A stretch of 64,000 bases of DNA from Oscheius tipulae. Its lineage: Eukaryota > Nematoda > Chromadorea > Rhabditida > Rhabditidae. The notes under the pieces were generated by a model that did not search any database, was not told the DNA's origin, and saw nothing but the letters and a program-made list of their open reading frames with translations. Where the stretch lies: the NCBI GenBank assembly GCA_037178975.1, contig JASJZH010000004.1:4774001-4838000 (forward strand), read 5' to 3'. Shown here piece after piece: positions 23,286-34,247 of this stretch; the first letter of the stretch is position 1; every line of letters begins with the position of its first letter. The position numbers were made by a program, and so were the translations under genes.

Positions 23286-23935
23286 GAGAATACTTCGACA
23301 AACTTCTCGCGGAAATGCGTCAACCCAATGACATCAGAAGTCGCTATCCAACACTTTTCACTCACACCGCTGTCAGTTTCCCCCTCTTCCTCTGGATCCA
23401 ACTGTTTTCAGACGTTGCTTTCCTCGGAAATCTCGCGTGTCTGGGCCCACCTCTCTGGCGAAGTTCTACCGGAAACGCCATCTATCCAGCTCGAAGAAAA
23501 GATTCCGATTCCTCAGAAATGGGATGGCCGAGGAAGATCGAACAGACTGATTGGTCGCATTCTCGGACCCTGTGGTCTGAGTGTCATAAGTCTCGAAGCC
23601 GAGATGGATGTCGAATCCTGATTTGAGGAACGGGCTCGACCAAAGATGCGCAGAAGGAAAGCATGCTGAAAGGTCTTCTCACTTTCGAATACTTAGACGA
23701 AGCTCTTCATGTGGTCGTCATGGTCGAGGATAGAAGGGAATCGACGGCTCGAATAAATTCTGAGGACTGCTGTTAGAACTATCAAAAACTCCTCCAAAGA
23801 AACAAATACGAGGGGTACAAAAAGAAACAGTTCGTGACTCATGCAATGTAGCTTATTTTCTTGTCCCATGTCAAGAGATCTTTCAGAATCACTGGTACCT
23901 ATCGTCTCGACTACCAGATGAAGGCGAAAAAGTAG
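23286..23935 (+). pseudogene. Broken STAR-type KH RNA-binding gene (QKI/Sam68/GLD-1 family)
   Basis: An N-terminal QUA1-like exon (EYFDKLLAE, YPTLFTHTA) joins in phase across a 40-nt intron to ISRVWAHLSGEVLP, EKIPIPQKWDGRGRSNRLIGRILGPCGLSVISLEAE, which is a KH domain start. After that the frame is lost by one base and an in-frame TGA appears; the shifted frame continues GTGSTKDAQKES, FEYLDEALHVVVMVEDRRES, then breaks again before a segment like AVRTIKN and finally ITGTYRLDYQ, matching the family order of GKGSMRDK, LHVLI, VKKLL and NGTYR. No intron with legal ends repairs these breaks. I see at least three disabling lesions, so it is a pseudogene unless the assembly has errors. The original role would have been binding single-stranded RNA. 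Confidence 0.72.
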
Positions 23936-24259
23936 AATGCCTGATCGAAACGCATAATAAACCTACCGTTTTACAGTCCTCTGTACTCATTTGATGTTTA
24001 TGATGTTTCTGTCTGAGTCAGATGCCATGTCCAACATCCAAAATATCCTCCGAGATGCCGCTCGGAGAGTCCGGATCCCGCCTACAGTTCTTGGCGGCTG
24101 TAATACAAACACATTCGTTTCGCTCCACTCAGCGCCCCCTTCTCTCTTCAGTCGAGTCCTCGCGACACATCTTCTACTTACCAGCTACTTTTATCATTTC
24201 CAATCAATCTCTTCTTTCCCCCTTTGGAAAGAGTCTTAACAGAACCAAGCGGTTTCAGT

Positions 24260-25499
24260 ATGTCTTGGGCTGCTGAGGACATCAGGTACGGAGGGCCACA
24301 GGCCGCTCATAGTGACGACGATGAGGAGGTTAGTCATTTTTCCTTTCCCCCAGTTTGAATCTTACTTTTTTTTCTGTCATTGACGAGAAATAAGGAACAA
24401 ATAAATCAAAAGAAAAAGGGTTGCTTCAGATAAATTTTTGATTTATGCAGAAAATCAGTAATAGATACACTTGTCAATAGGAATTCGCGATCAAAATGAG
24501 TAATTAGATTGTGCCTGTTCTCGAAGATCTCATTGTGCTTATCGAGTGTTTACCCGGACTCTCAATGAGATTTTCTTGAGCGCGCGGAAAGAGCTGGCTC
24601 ATTTGAGAGTTTGATCGATCGAATCAAAACAGAAGACCTAGATTTCACAAAGCAGAATGACTGCAGAGGTGAGTTAGAGAGATGCATTTCAGTTGATTCC
24701 TATGTTCAATTCAGTTCCTGCGTCTGGTCATGTAAAGTCTTGTAACATATTCTTTCAGGCCAGAAAAGTGGCCGAGAGGGAGAGAAAGAAGGAGGAAGTC
24801 CGTAAGCGTCTGGAGGAGGCCAGCAGAATGAAGAAGGCCAAGAAGGGTTTCTTGACTCCCGAGCGTAAGAAGAAGCTCAGGGTAGGAATAGACTTCCACA
24901 TCCAGACATCTTGCGAATGTTCAGAAACTGCTCATGATGAAGGCCGCCGAAGATCTGAAGCAGCAGCAGATGCTCAAGGAACAGGAACGCCAACGCATCC
25001 TCCAGGAGAGGATCATCCCCCTGCCCGACCTCGACGACTGCGGTGAGATTACTTTCTGTTAATTGCCCGCTCTCTTCCTTCTTCCTAACTTTTTTCCAGA
25101 GCTGATATAATAAAAGCTCATTTTCAATAGTTATTTGCAGACGATCTTGGAGATGTCTATGAGCAGATGCGCGAGCGTCTGATCGAGCTCGAGAGCGAAG
25201 TTTACGACATTAGCTACACTGTTCGTCAGAAGGATTTCGAGATCAACGAACTCACCATCGCTGTCAACGATCTTCGCGGAAAATTGTGAGTTTGAGAGTA
25301 GTCGAAGAAGCAAAATGTATATTGCAGCGTGAAGCCTACCCTAAAGAAGGTCTCAAAGACCGAAGGAAAGTTCGACAAGCTGAAGAAGAAGGAGGCGACC
25401 AAGGTCGACTTCCGTTCAAACCTCAAGCAGATCGACAAGAACCAATTTGCCTTGGAGGAGGAAGAGAAGGAGAAGGCAAAAGCCGACTGGGCCAAGTAA
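24260..25499 (+). CDS. Troponin I
   Basis: Inhibitory subunit of the troponin complex on thin filaments of striated muscle. The first exon [23 protein letters not shown] (24260-24328) is followed by [55 protein letters not shown], the troponin-T-binding coiled coil ([39 protein letters not shown]), the inhibitory region [20 protein letters not shown] and actin-binding region [14 protein letters not shown], ending KADWAK. It matches arthropod and nematode troponin I throughout. An alternative first exon is at 24657-24668. The ATG at 24260 lies one base after GGTTTCAG. Introns are about 40 nt except the first (about 430) and one of 100 nt before DDLGDVYEQ. Two AATAAA signals follow the stop near 25581-25600. 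Confidence 0.94.
24657..24668 (+). CDS. Possible alternative first exon of troponin I
   Basis: ATGACTGCAGAG followed directly by a strong donor GTGAGT. It encodes MTAE and joins in phase 0 to the common second exon ([10 protein letters not shown]), giving an N-terminus as short as that of fly troponin I. It would need its own promoter within the first intron. No acceptor lets it act as an internal exon in phase. Confidence 0.45.
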
Positions 25500-25609
25500 A
25501 CTGTTCCGACCATATCTTGTATAATCTTTCGCCCATTATTCCCTCCCCTTTTCCTGTTATATAGCTAGCAACTTTCTTGCAAATAAATGGGCAATAAAAA
25601 TATGTAGTT

Positions 25610-25790
25610 TCATTGATTGATACTCGTAGTGACGTCTCCCCTCAGTCGAGTGTACTCTATCCTTCGGTCCCCGTACACGTTCACGATTGATACAGACAGA
25701 GCTCCTAAATACAGTCTACTGTTTCTGATTCGAAGCTAACTAACCAACAAGAAAGGCTAACAGCAGAAGGATGCGTGGCAGGAGCGTCAT
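25610..25790 (-). CDS. Very small secreted peptide precursor
   Basis: Two exons (25745-25790 and 25610-25704) separated by a 40-nt intron (donor GTTAGT, acceptor GTATTTAG) encode 46 residues. The first 16 (MTLLPRILLLLAFLVG) are a signal peptide; the rest, ALSVSIVNVYGDRRIEYTRL and RGDVTTSINQ, would be secreted. A dibasic RR lies inside, so cleavage into shorter peptides is possible. The ATG is preceded by GTGTTTCAG 14 bases upstream, the same arrangement seen at recognised genes, which supports the start. It has no cysteines and no family I recognise. It is convergent with troponin I, about 110 bases from its stop. Confidence 0.5.
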
Positions 25791-26957
25791 GGCGAGAGGG
25801 GGAACTGAAACACGTTCCAACCTTCTTTCTCTCTTGAAAGACCTGCTATTTCGTCGTCGGCGACTAGCTGAGAACAGGCGGTCATGACGCCAATATATTT
25901 GAAGATGCAGCTGTTTTACAAACAAAACTTTCTCATACTCAATTCAAAATGAATCAGAGATGTCATTTGTTGACTGGAGCAGGTTAGCAACCAACAGTCG
26001 AATCTATGAATATCCCGAATGAATGTTATGTTATTCTGGCTCACATGTCTTCCAATAAATAGCAGTTGACCGCTACATCAACTGTTTTTCATTATCTTTA
26101 ATACCTTACTTTCACTGAAAGATTTCACTCACCCCCCAATTTTTTTCGTTCGGCCTGAAATCGCAATGTGAGAGAGAACCACGCGGAGAGAACCTTTATC
26201 GCTGACCTGTTTTTAAGGGTGGGCATAAGAGGGCCCATCTACAGTAATCTAATTGGATGGAGAGCATGGTTAGATTCAACTGGCTACCTCTGAAAATACG
26301 ATCGTCAAATGTATACGGACAAGTATAATGTTGAGTTGTTCTTCTTGTGATAAGGAACAGCACGTTTCACAAAATGTGGAATGGGCAAACTATTGGGAAC
26401 CGAGCGGACTGTAAAAGAGTTAGTAGTGAGTAAGAGAGGAAAGAGGACTGATTTTTGTTTACTGCCACGCGTGTTTTCGTTGGGCTGTCAACTACCCTCG
26501 AGGGTACAAGTCAACAAGATGGAAGAGAGTAAAAGGACATCCTCTGTACTCTGATGTCTGTGCAGCTGTAGCGACCTTCTGTGTTCCAGGGGTGGTTGCA
26601 CTTTTCTGTTGGCGTTGCCTCTCTGCTAGTCGGGACCCTCTCTCGGACCAGACTATTTCTTTCAGCTGTACTTTCGAGTTCGACAGGACTGCTGTCCTTT
26701 AGGCCCAATCACAATCGATACTCGTTGCTTCCTTCAGTCACTTCAGGCCTCGTTTCCGCCCATTTTCAAATTTTCAAGCTTTCTTTCGAGTCTTTCGACT
26801 AAAGCACGTGGTGACTACGGTAGTTCGAATGACTGCCGCCTTTCTGACTGCCTTTTTCTCTCTGGAATTTTCTCAGTTTCTTTTACGAACAAGGGCTGTA
26901 GCCAGTCTTATTAGTAACCCCTTTTAAACGAGCAATATCTTCACAAAAACTTTTCAG
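25791..26957. other. Non-coding stretch before the nuclear receptor
   Basis: About 1.2 kb with no supported coding exon. It holds CTACAGTAATCTAA at 26231-26251, whose reverse complement recurs near 60103. The missing first exon of the nuclear receptor should lie here or further upstream; I could not identify its ATG. Confidence 0.4.
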
Positions 26958-28324
26958 TCGTGGCGGAAGAGGAAGAACTCAAGCCGTTGGTTTGTCTGGT
27001 TTGTCGGCGAGCATCCAATACCGGTCACCACTACGGAGTTACTTCTTGCCTGGGATGTAAAGTTTGAACGTTTTTGTTCGCCTATTCATCATACTCAACT
27101 AGACCTTTTTCCGCCGTGTGGTCATCCAGGGTCGCACTCCGCGATGCAAGCAAGACGGCAAGTGTGCTCTCCAGAAAGGCGATGGAACGAAAGGAATTAA
27201 ACGGATCTGCAGAAGCTGTCGCTATCAGAGATGTAAAGAGATCGGGATGTCTAAAGAGAATTTATATCCATGTCGAGACCGAATTGGTAACAATTTAAGA
27301 GATTAGTAATAAGTTCGTAGGAAAGAGAAAGGAGAGTCTTTCTCTCTCAGACTCTGGAGACGACTGTCAACAGCCAGTCTCATCAAGAGCCGTGGAATTG
27401 ACAGCACAAGAAGAGACCGCATTGGAACTGATCCGGACAATTAAAGATGCCGATATCAGTATGAGAGCAAGCACAATCAGCCATGGGCTTATTGAATCTG
27501 TGAGTTCTCTGATCTTTTTGAATCAGACAAGATTAAGGTAGAAAAATTTACAATAAATAACAATCTGCCTGCTACTTTGAAAACCTCAATCAGTAGTCTG
27601 CGTCAATGGGTCCAAAGAGTTCCTGGCTACTCTCAACTCACTCAATCAACAAAGGTAAAAATTCATTCCTTTTCAGCTTATCAGTTTTCTTCAGGGGTTC
27701 TTACTTCATCGTTTCTGTCTCGCATTCATGATCGTTGAGAGTTCCCTATTGACATCCAGAACAGCTACGACATTCAATAATTGGTATCTGATCGACGGCA
27801 CGTTCCTTCCTCGCGTTCTTGAACCCTCCGAGATTCAAGCAGACTTGACCAAGGAGCACAAACTGCTTCATCCAGTGTCCTGCTTTGTTATAGACGAAGT
27901 TGTCGACCCATTTCGGAAGTTGAACCTGACCGACGAGGAGGCAGCTGTGCTAAAAGTGTTGATGTTTATGAGTTCGTTTTGTACTTGATTCTGCGAGACT
28001 GCGGTTCAGAGCCGACAATATTGAGAGACGCTTCGTCTGAACTTTCGACAGAAGAGGATAGAAAGCATCTGAAGACATTTCGAGATACAGTACTGCAAGG
28101 TCTTCATGCCTACTATCAGCTACAGTCGGAAGAACATCCAGAGAGAAGACTGGCGGATCTTTTGATGACCATCGGCTCAATTGAGGTTGGCTCTTATGAT
28201 TATTCTTGAAGGAAAAATTCAGATATGTTCCGCACAAATGTTGGAGTATTTGCATATGATGAGATTCTTCAATCTCGGTCAATTTGACATCGATACCGAA
28301 AAAGTCATCTTTGGAATATCTTGA
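26958..28324 (+). CDS. Nuclear hormone receptor, nematode-type
   Basis: Ligand- or cofactor-regulated transcription factor. A two-zinc-finger DNA-binding domain is split by a 41-nt intron: CLVCRRASNTGHHYGVTSC, LGCKTFFRRVVIQGRTPRC, CALQKGDGTKGIKRICRSC, RYQRCKEIGM. All eight zinc Cys are present. The P-box CLGCKTFFRR is of the type seen in the expanded nematode supplementary receptors. After a hinge (KRKESLSLSDSGDD) comes a ligand-binding domain with LRQWVQRVPGYSQLTQS, FLLHRFCLAFMIVESSLL, LLHPVSCFVIDEV, FRDTVLQGLHAYYQLQSEE, MRFFNLGQFDIDTEK. One intron ends in TTAAG, as in ADA. The 5' coding exon with the ATG was not found, so the entry begins at the first exon I can support. Whether it binds a ligand cannot be told. 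Confidence 0.85.
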
Positions 28325-28467
28325 TATTTATTAGAGAAATTCAAACTGTTTTTGCGCGAAGAGGCGTTGGTCCGAACCGAACTTGTACTCCTTTGAAACT
28401 CTCTCCTTCGACTAACGATGAGCTCGAACTAAACGGGTTTTATACATTGCTGAACGGATAAAGTATT

Positions 28468-29165
28468 CTACCTCACAGTCTTTTTCTCACCGACTCGTAT
28501 CGGGACAGATATCATGTCCCGGTGGATTTTGCCTGTTCGGTCGACAAAATTAGTCTTGAGCAGAGACGTGACGCCGTAGTCAGCTGATGGAGGCAGCTTC
28601 ACCGTTGACTAGAAAGTCCGTTGGTGGTATTCAAACTGTCTTACCAATGAAACAGGTCGAGCAGTAACGGGGATAACGTTCGCTGCTGGGGCATCTCGAC
28701 TAGTTTCTTTTGATCGAAACGTCTTCAGTTTCTTCCTCTTCAGAATAATTGGCTGCGTTAAAGTGGACAGACGCTCGCTCTTGCCTGTTTCCTGCAAATG
28801 AGTTAGTCAGCTGCGAAATACGCTCACAGAGTTCATAGCTGCCATCATTCGAGATCGAAGAGACAGATTAGGGGGAGCCGAGAAGCCTTCCTGAAAGAAT
28901 CTTATCCTCATCAGGCTATTTCACAGCTCGAAAGAGGCCAGCTCTCTTTGCTTAGTCAAGCCCATTTCCGTCACCTTTGACATGGTAAATACCACCCTCT
29001 CATCCAGCAAATAAGGTCATTCCGAACCTCGACTCCATCCAACTGTTTCGCCGGTTTGATATTGATACCGGCTGGGGGAGGAAGAGCTTCGAGTAGAACA
29101 GGAAGAAGGGAAAGGACTAGGAGACACAGCATTGGTGAAAGGAGAAGTCGACCGACTGACCTCAT
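28468..29165 (-). CDS. Secreted protein of about 162 residues, unrecognised
   Basis: Four exons (29028-29165, 28828-28890, 28645-28791, 28468-28608) join in phase. The first encodes a clear signal peptide (MRSVGRLLLSPMLCLLVLSL, then LPVLLEA) and the start of the mature chain (LPPPAGINIKPAKQLDGVE). Later exons give EGFSAPPNLSLRSRMMAAMN, LTQPIILKRKKLKTFRSKET, VKLPPSADYGVTSLLKTNF and a final RVGEKKTVR. The mature chain is basic with several dibasic sites and no cysteines, so it could be a peptide precursor. The first donor is GTTCGG, a type also used by the two lysine-rich genes at 35-37 kb. An alternative start (ATG at 28983 with donor GTGACG) would give a protein without a signal peptide;  I prefer the secreted form because AAAGCAG precedes its ATG region. 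Family unknown. Confidence 0.5.
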
Positions 29166-30245
29166 TTGCGATATCACTTTCGAAAGCGGGTTCTGCTTTA
29201 GTGGAGAAAAATGCAATGAGGACAGGTGCGCAGAGGAAGAAATCTGATTTCCGGAGCAAAGAAAAGAGGCCCGTCCCTCCGAAGTGGTACATTTGCTTCC
29301 TCGAGTCGGAAACGTGACATGACACACTAGTTGATTAGAATCACTCCTCTCGTTTATTGTCTACTTCCTGAACATTTGCGTCCAACAGCCGGCCAGATCA
29401 ATACGTCCCAACTTGGCCAGGCTCTATGGTGCTCTTTCTCCGGTTCCGGAGTGTGTTCTCACGACCGAGGAAACACGTGATACTATCTTTATTCGTCTCT
29501 TCTTCGTGGAAGAAGACTCTTTTGTTTATTCAATTAGATGGGGAGGAATTGACTCAGGCGGACAAGGATTCCTGCTTTTTCTCCTTTTGAGGCGGTTGTA
29601 ATTACTCTCGCGTCAAAACAACCTATATAATTCTCTCGCGTAATTCCTCCCTAATCAACGAACATTGTTTCTGCTACCACACTCTTAGTCGAGAATAAGA
29701 CCACCAATCAACTTTTGAGTCTTCCTCATTTAGTCCCCTAGAGACTGCCTTATCAATAGTGGCCCAGAGAGCAGAAGGGAGTGTGAGAGAGGGGCTGGCC
29801 CTCCATGCGGAAAGGCCCTCTGCACTCGACCGGATCTCCTAATCCATCCACTTCCGGTCTGTACCGCAGAATCCCTGCTAAGTCGATCTTGTAGTACTCC
29901 GTCACATGGAGCCCCGTCAAATCCTCCCTTTCGTCATTGAGATCTTTTCAAACGTCTTTTATCTTTCTTCTGAACAGTTTTGAGCTAGAGAGTGAGGCAG
30001 TTCCTGGTCCCAGAGCAGGTGTTTTTCCTTATCTCGTATTATAGCATGTATCTGCTGCCTCAGTTGGTGTGTCTGCCTTCGTGCCAATTAGTCCGACCAC
30101 CAGCTGGCTCTCTATATTGCCTGTTCGGTGAGGTTTATCCTCCATGTAAACTACTCGCATCTGCTTTTCTTCTAACTGTCTCCAACCAGTCGCTTACGCT
30201 CCTGGCGGAGTTCGAACTGTTTGAGTCTCTTCTGACTTGACTTGT
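29166..30245. other. Non-coding stretch left of the hairpin
   Basis: About 1.1 kb with only short, composition-biased frames. I see no splice-supported exon on either strand. It may hold the promoter of the secreted-protein gene and primary transcript sequence for the hairpin at 30246. Confidence 0.4.
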
Positions 30246-30318
30246 CAACTGTAATCTGGGATAACACTTGACAGTTTCTGTAGCCTTTTGTGTCAAGTGT
30301 TATCCCAGATTAAAGTTG
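30246..30318. ncRNA. Near-perfect 28-bp stem-loop, candidate miRNA or hairpin siRNA precursor
   Basis: The left arm at 30246-30273 and the right arm at 30291-30318 pair over 28 positions with a single mismatch (the G at 30251), and the loop is 17 bases (30274-30290). Key segments are TAATCTGGGATAACACTTGA on the left and TGTCAAGTGTTATCCCAGAT on the right. Total length of about 73 bases and the 17-base loop fit a pre-miRNA. Pairing is more complete than in most animal miRNAs, so a hairpin-derived siRNA or a tiny palindromic element are alternatives. Either strand could be transcribed. I do not recognise a known miRNA seed. Confidence 0.55.
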
Positions 30319-32996
30319 AAATGTGTCGCAAATAGACGTCTCTTGCGAATTGTAAAGGTAGGATACACAAAATGTGAACCGTCGACGTCATCTGCCCCTA
30401 ATCGCACTTAGCTCTTCCAATTATCAGGTTACCCATTTTGTCCCCTCTCTCATTCCAAGCCATCTATCTTCCTCAAAATACTCTGTTCCCAGGCAGAAGA
30501 CTGCCACACACATTCACAAACTTATTTTCTGAAATACCAAGTCATCAGCATCATTTAACCAGCCTCGTCCAATATTGGCCTCATAACAATGAGTGTTGTT
30601 ACAGACTGTAATGATTGAATCATCCTGACAAACCCACCAGTCGCATTGGAGTTCATCCTCAAGGTTAGAAGCCCCTGTCTAAACACAGAAGAAATTTTCA
30701 GAAGATGCGTCTTCGACGCTCCAAAAAATCGCGCCAACAACGGATAGACGACTCGTTCAACATCGCAGCTCGTCGAAAAATATCCGAAATGCCAAAGTAT
30801 GTGTTTCTGCTGTTTGAAGAGGGTAAAAACACGACAAGGTACGCACGCAGATTGCGGACGTAGTTTAAGTAGGCTCACTTACAATTGTTGACCGTTTCTC
30901 GCGCATAGTCCAGACACATGTTCTCTGCCAGCAGTCGACAGTTTATGTGAGTACCGTTCTTTGATAAAAAAAACTCTTCTTTTGTCTTTTGTAACACTAC
31001 TCACAAAGAAAACATTCAGTCCTGAGCACCCTTCTGAAAGCCCTGAAAGTACTTCCAATGGTAAGAAAAAGTTCACTGCGGTACTCATATCATGCAGCTT
31101 TCAAGATAGTTCCGTGATACCCTTTCGATACCCGTCTAACCAAGTGATGTTTTTGCAAAAAGATATGCCTTCTGTCTTGTTCTTTGTCAAACGCCTATCA
31201 CCGGTGAGACTTGGCCGCTAACAAAACACAGCTGCCTTCAACTTACGTGAAACTGATCGGCTCCCTATCTTTTCCCTTAGTTCCAGACTGACTGCATTCT
31301 TTCATGAAAGGCTGCCAATTGCACCTGTCAGTGATACTCTAGTCGCCGAACTAATGAACTAACCTTAAAGCCTAGAGGTTTCTCCAAATGACTCGAGTGA
31401 ACTGATTCAATAGCTGGCTGACAAGCAGGCAAACAGTTTTCGGCTCCTATTGGCTCCGCTCCCGTTCGGTTTCCTGGTATTCCACAATTAACAGCCCTTT
31501 AAAGTCGAAGAAGAAGAGCAGCAGTCGTGTTCTGTACCTGTGAGTGGGTGGACGAGGGGCAATCATCGGCGAATGAATGAGCCGCCGGCGCTCTTACACC
31601 CGGCTTTCTCCGTTCCAATGACTTCCAACTTTTCCAAAATCTCCCCTTCCCTTTCAAGAAAGAGTTCTTTGGGCTGTCGAGTCGCTCGGCTCTCTCTCCC
31701 TAATCTTGGCGTGATCAACGACCCGCGTCAAAAAGAACTCTCTCTCTCACTCGAAAACAAAAAGGAGAAACTCGGCTGTTTAGGACAGAAATTCCCAGAG
31801 ATACGGATACGAGTTGCGAAGGAGAGACCAAATAAATATTTCCAGCGAGGTGCCGCTCTCGTGATTTCGCTCGAATATTCCAGTCGGAATTACTCTCCTC
31901 TGTTTACTCAAGTATTTCATTCCTTATGTCTTCCAGTAGTGGAATTGACCTCGCAATCTCATAAAATCCGTTTTCGTGACCACTTGACGTCTATAACGAC
32001 TCCAATCACACTTCTTTCGGGAGACGCTGCAATATATATACTAGATCAAAGAATTAGGAAAAGACGAACAAACTGTTTTCGACGGGGTCACGTGCGGAAA
32101 GAACCATAAATTCACAGCCATTTCCCACCACCTGTCCGCTGCTCCTCCCCAGCTTTCTCTCTTTTGAACCCCTTTAATCGCGTCATCAATCCAAAAGACT
32201 TTTCTCAGAGTATAAGAATGGGAGGGTCCATCTGTCGTATTGACTATATGAATCGAAAGAGATTCGCACTTACTACTGTATCAGTCCCAAAGAGAGCGAG
32301 ACTTAAGACCCGAGGCAGTATCCATATCTCCGAAATTGTGCCTCTCGCGATTGCCGTCGGCGAATTTCCGTAGCGTCTCAGCCTAATCCCGCCCAGAATG
32401 CCAAAAACTTTGCGCTACTTCTTATCTCATGGACCGTCGTCGGGCGTTCCGTCATCGTGTTCGCAGTAACTTGTATCTCAAATTGTTCTGTTTTTCTTAC
32501 GAGGGCGTTTTCAGTGGTGGCACACAGACGCAACTTCCGGAACAGATTCAGCCCGTATTGGCAAAAGGCACCTGTGTTCACGTAGTCGGAGTTTTCCACT
32601 CGGCTACAGCAACGCCCAAGGTCGATCCTCTCGGTGAGTCGAATAAATTTTTCTGTTACTTAATTGATTTCCTGTCTCATATACCTTCCACTTAAGCAAT
32701 GCTGATATGAACTGAGACTTGAACAATGGTACCAGTATGGGAGTCAGAACACAACTTCCTAACCTTCTGTGTTTCTAGAGGCCCCAATCGTACCCCTCAG
32801 AGTTCCGTGAGACTCGTAGCACTCACTATATGTCCAGTCTGATGGCTTGTTTTTTTTTGTCTTCTAGGTGTTTTTTCTTCTTCCCACAGCGAGCGATCTT
32901 TTGTTATATTCGGAGCAAGGCAGTTATGCCCCTATGGTAGTCGAAAGCCCGCCCCGCACCTGATGATGACTCCGCCTTCTTGACGCTATTCTCACC
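30319..32996. other. Long region without a supported gene
   Basis: About 2.7 kb. A possible short plus-strand coding piece starts at 30705 (MRLRRSKKSRQQRIDDSFNI), just after an ATTTTCAG acceptor, but I could not extend it into a credible gene. A 189-codon open frame at 31540-32109 is rich in Ser, Arg and Leu without domain features and is probably chance. The stretch likely holds regulatory sequence of the calmodulin-like gene. Confidence 0.4.
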
Positions 32997-34176
32997 ATGC
33001 CCAAAACGAACAAACGACGTTCAGCTCCTAAGGAGATGCACCGACAGTACACCTCCAATTCTGCTTCAACAGACAATGAGGAGTTTACCCAGGAAGAACT
33101 ACAGGAGTTTGCACAGGCCTTCAAGGTTAGTTCTTCAATGTCTTGAAGACGAGCTATGCAAAAGCAGGGTTTGTGTTTTGATCTTAGAAGAAGGGCTGGG
33201 TTCATCCATACTTCCTCCAAACCACAAATTGCTCTCCTTGGGGATTGCCTCTCGGCCATCAAATAAACATAAATGTAGGGGCGAGCAGAGATCCGATTTT
33301 GTTAATAATGGGCCCAAAATGAGCTTGGAAAAAGACCGAAGAGTGGGGTCATATAGAATCTTGGAAATAAGCCTTTATATTGCGTGGGTGAAGTGTCCAA
33401 CCAAAAGGAAATTTAATTGTGGATTCTCGCCGTCTCTTCATCGAAATTGAAATTTGTTTCGAGACAGCAGAGCGAAAAATTCATGAGTTGCTGCATTTCA
33501 GAGACGGGCTCAAACAGGAACTAGTCCCCAGTTGTACTACAATTGCCAGTCTGACTATAATTGCAAATCGATCTCATATCTCAAATGGTCCCGATATTCA
33601 AAATGTATAGGGGCGTTTTCAGATTTTTGACAAAGACTCGAGTGGAACTCTCCATGTGAAAGAGCTCGGAGTCGCAATGAGGACTCTTGGAATGAACCCG
33701 ACCGAGGAAGAACTGCAGAATATGGTCAATGAGTACGATATTGACGGTAACGGGAAGATTGACTTCTCGGAGTTCTGCAAAATGATGCGGGAGATGAACA
33801 AGGAAACTGATAGTCAAAGTGAGTCGAGTCTTGTTTCAAAATAATAGCAGATTTCAGTGATTCTTCTTGCATTCAAAGTTTTTGACAAAGACGGAAACGG
33901 CTACATAACCGCCCAAGAGTTTAAACATTTTATGACAACAATGGGAGAGCGATTCACGGAGGAAGAGGTCGATGAGATTATCAAGGAAGTGGATAGAGAC
34001 GGCGACGAACAGGTACACTCACTTCATTCCAGCACACCAAGGCTTTTCAGATTGATTTGGACGAATTTGTAAGAATGCTTACCCCTATTGTCGCAGAAGG
34101 CTCAAAAGATGACCCATTTCTGTCAAATGGAGAGACCTCAACCCATGCTCTTTTTTCGGGTTCCTCTTCGCGCTGA
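32997..34176 (+). CDS. Calmodulin-like four-EF-hand protein
   Basis: Calcium sensor of the calmodulin/troponin C group. Five exons (32997-33125, 33623-33820, 33858-34012, 34051-34176, with the first intron 497 nt) encode a basic tail ([20 protein letters not shown]), then [14 protein letters not shown] and four EF hands: [57 protein letters not shown]. Hands 2 to 4 have full calcium-ligand patterns; hand 1 ([12 protein letters not shown]) is also acceptable. The sequence between hands ([20 protein letters not shown]) follows calmodulin closely. The N-terminal extension of about 35 residues and a C-terminal tail of about 30 Ser/Thr-rich residues set it apart from calmodulin itself and recall nematode CAL proteins. 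It is convergent with the gene ending at 34248. Confidence 0.9.
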
Positions 34177-34247
34177 CCTGTATATTGACAATAAATTATT
34201 TGTACAGATCTAGTCTTTGACTCGTTTACTTGGAGAATGACAAACTA

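Noticed and set aside
25080-25140. Alternative short troponin I form ending CELI with a nearby AATAAA
   Set aside because: The acceptor TTTCCAG could be used, but the product would lack the functional C-terminal half; likely coincidence.
30705-30870. Possible plus-strand basic mini-gene (MRLRRSKKSRQQRIDDSF)
   Set aside because: The acceptor before it is good, but the next junction needs an acceptor without pyrimidines and no family or further exons could be found.
31540-32109. 189-codon open frame on the plus strand
   Set aside because: No domain, no splice context, Ser/Arg/Leu-biased composition and no acceptor close to the ATG; a frame of this length can arise by chance in such pyrimidine-rich sequence.
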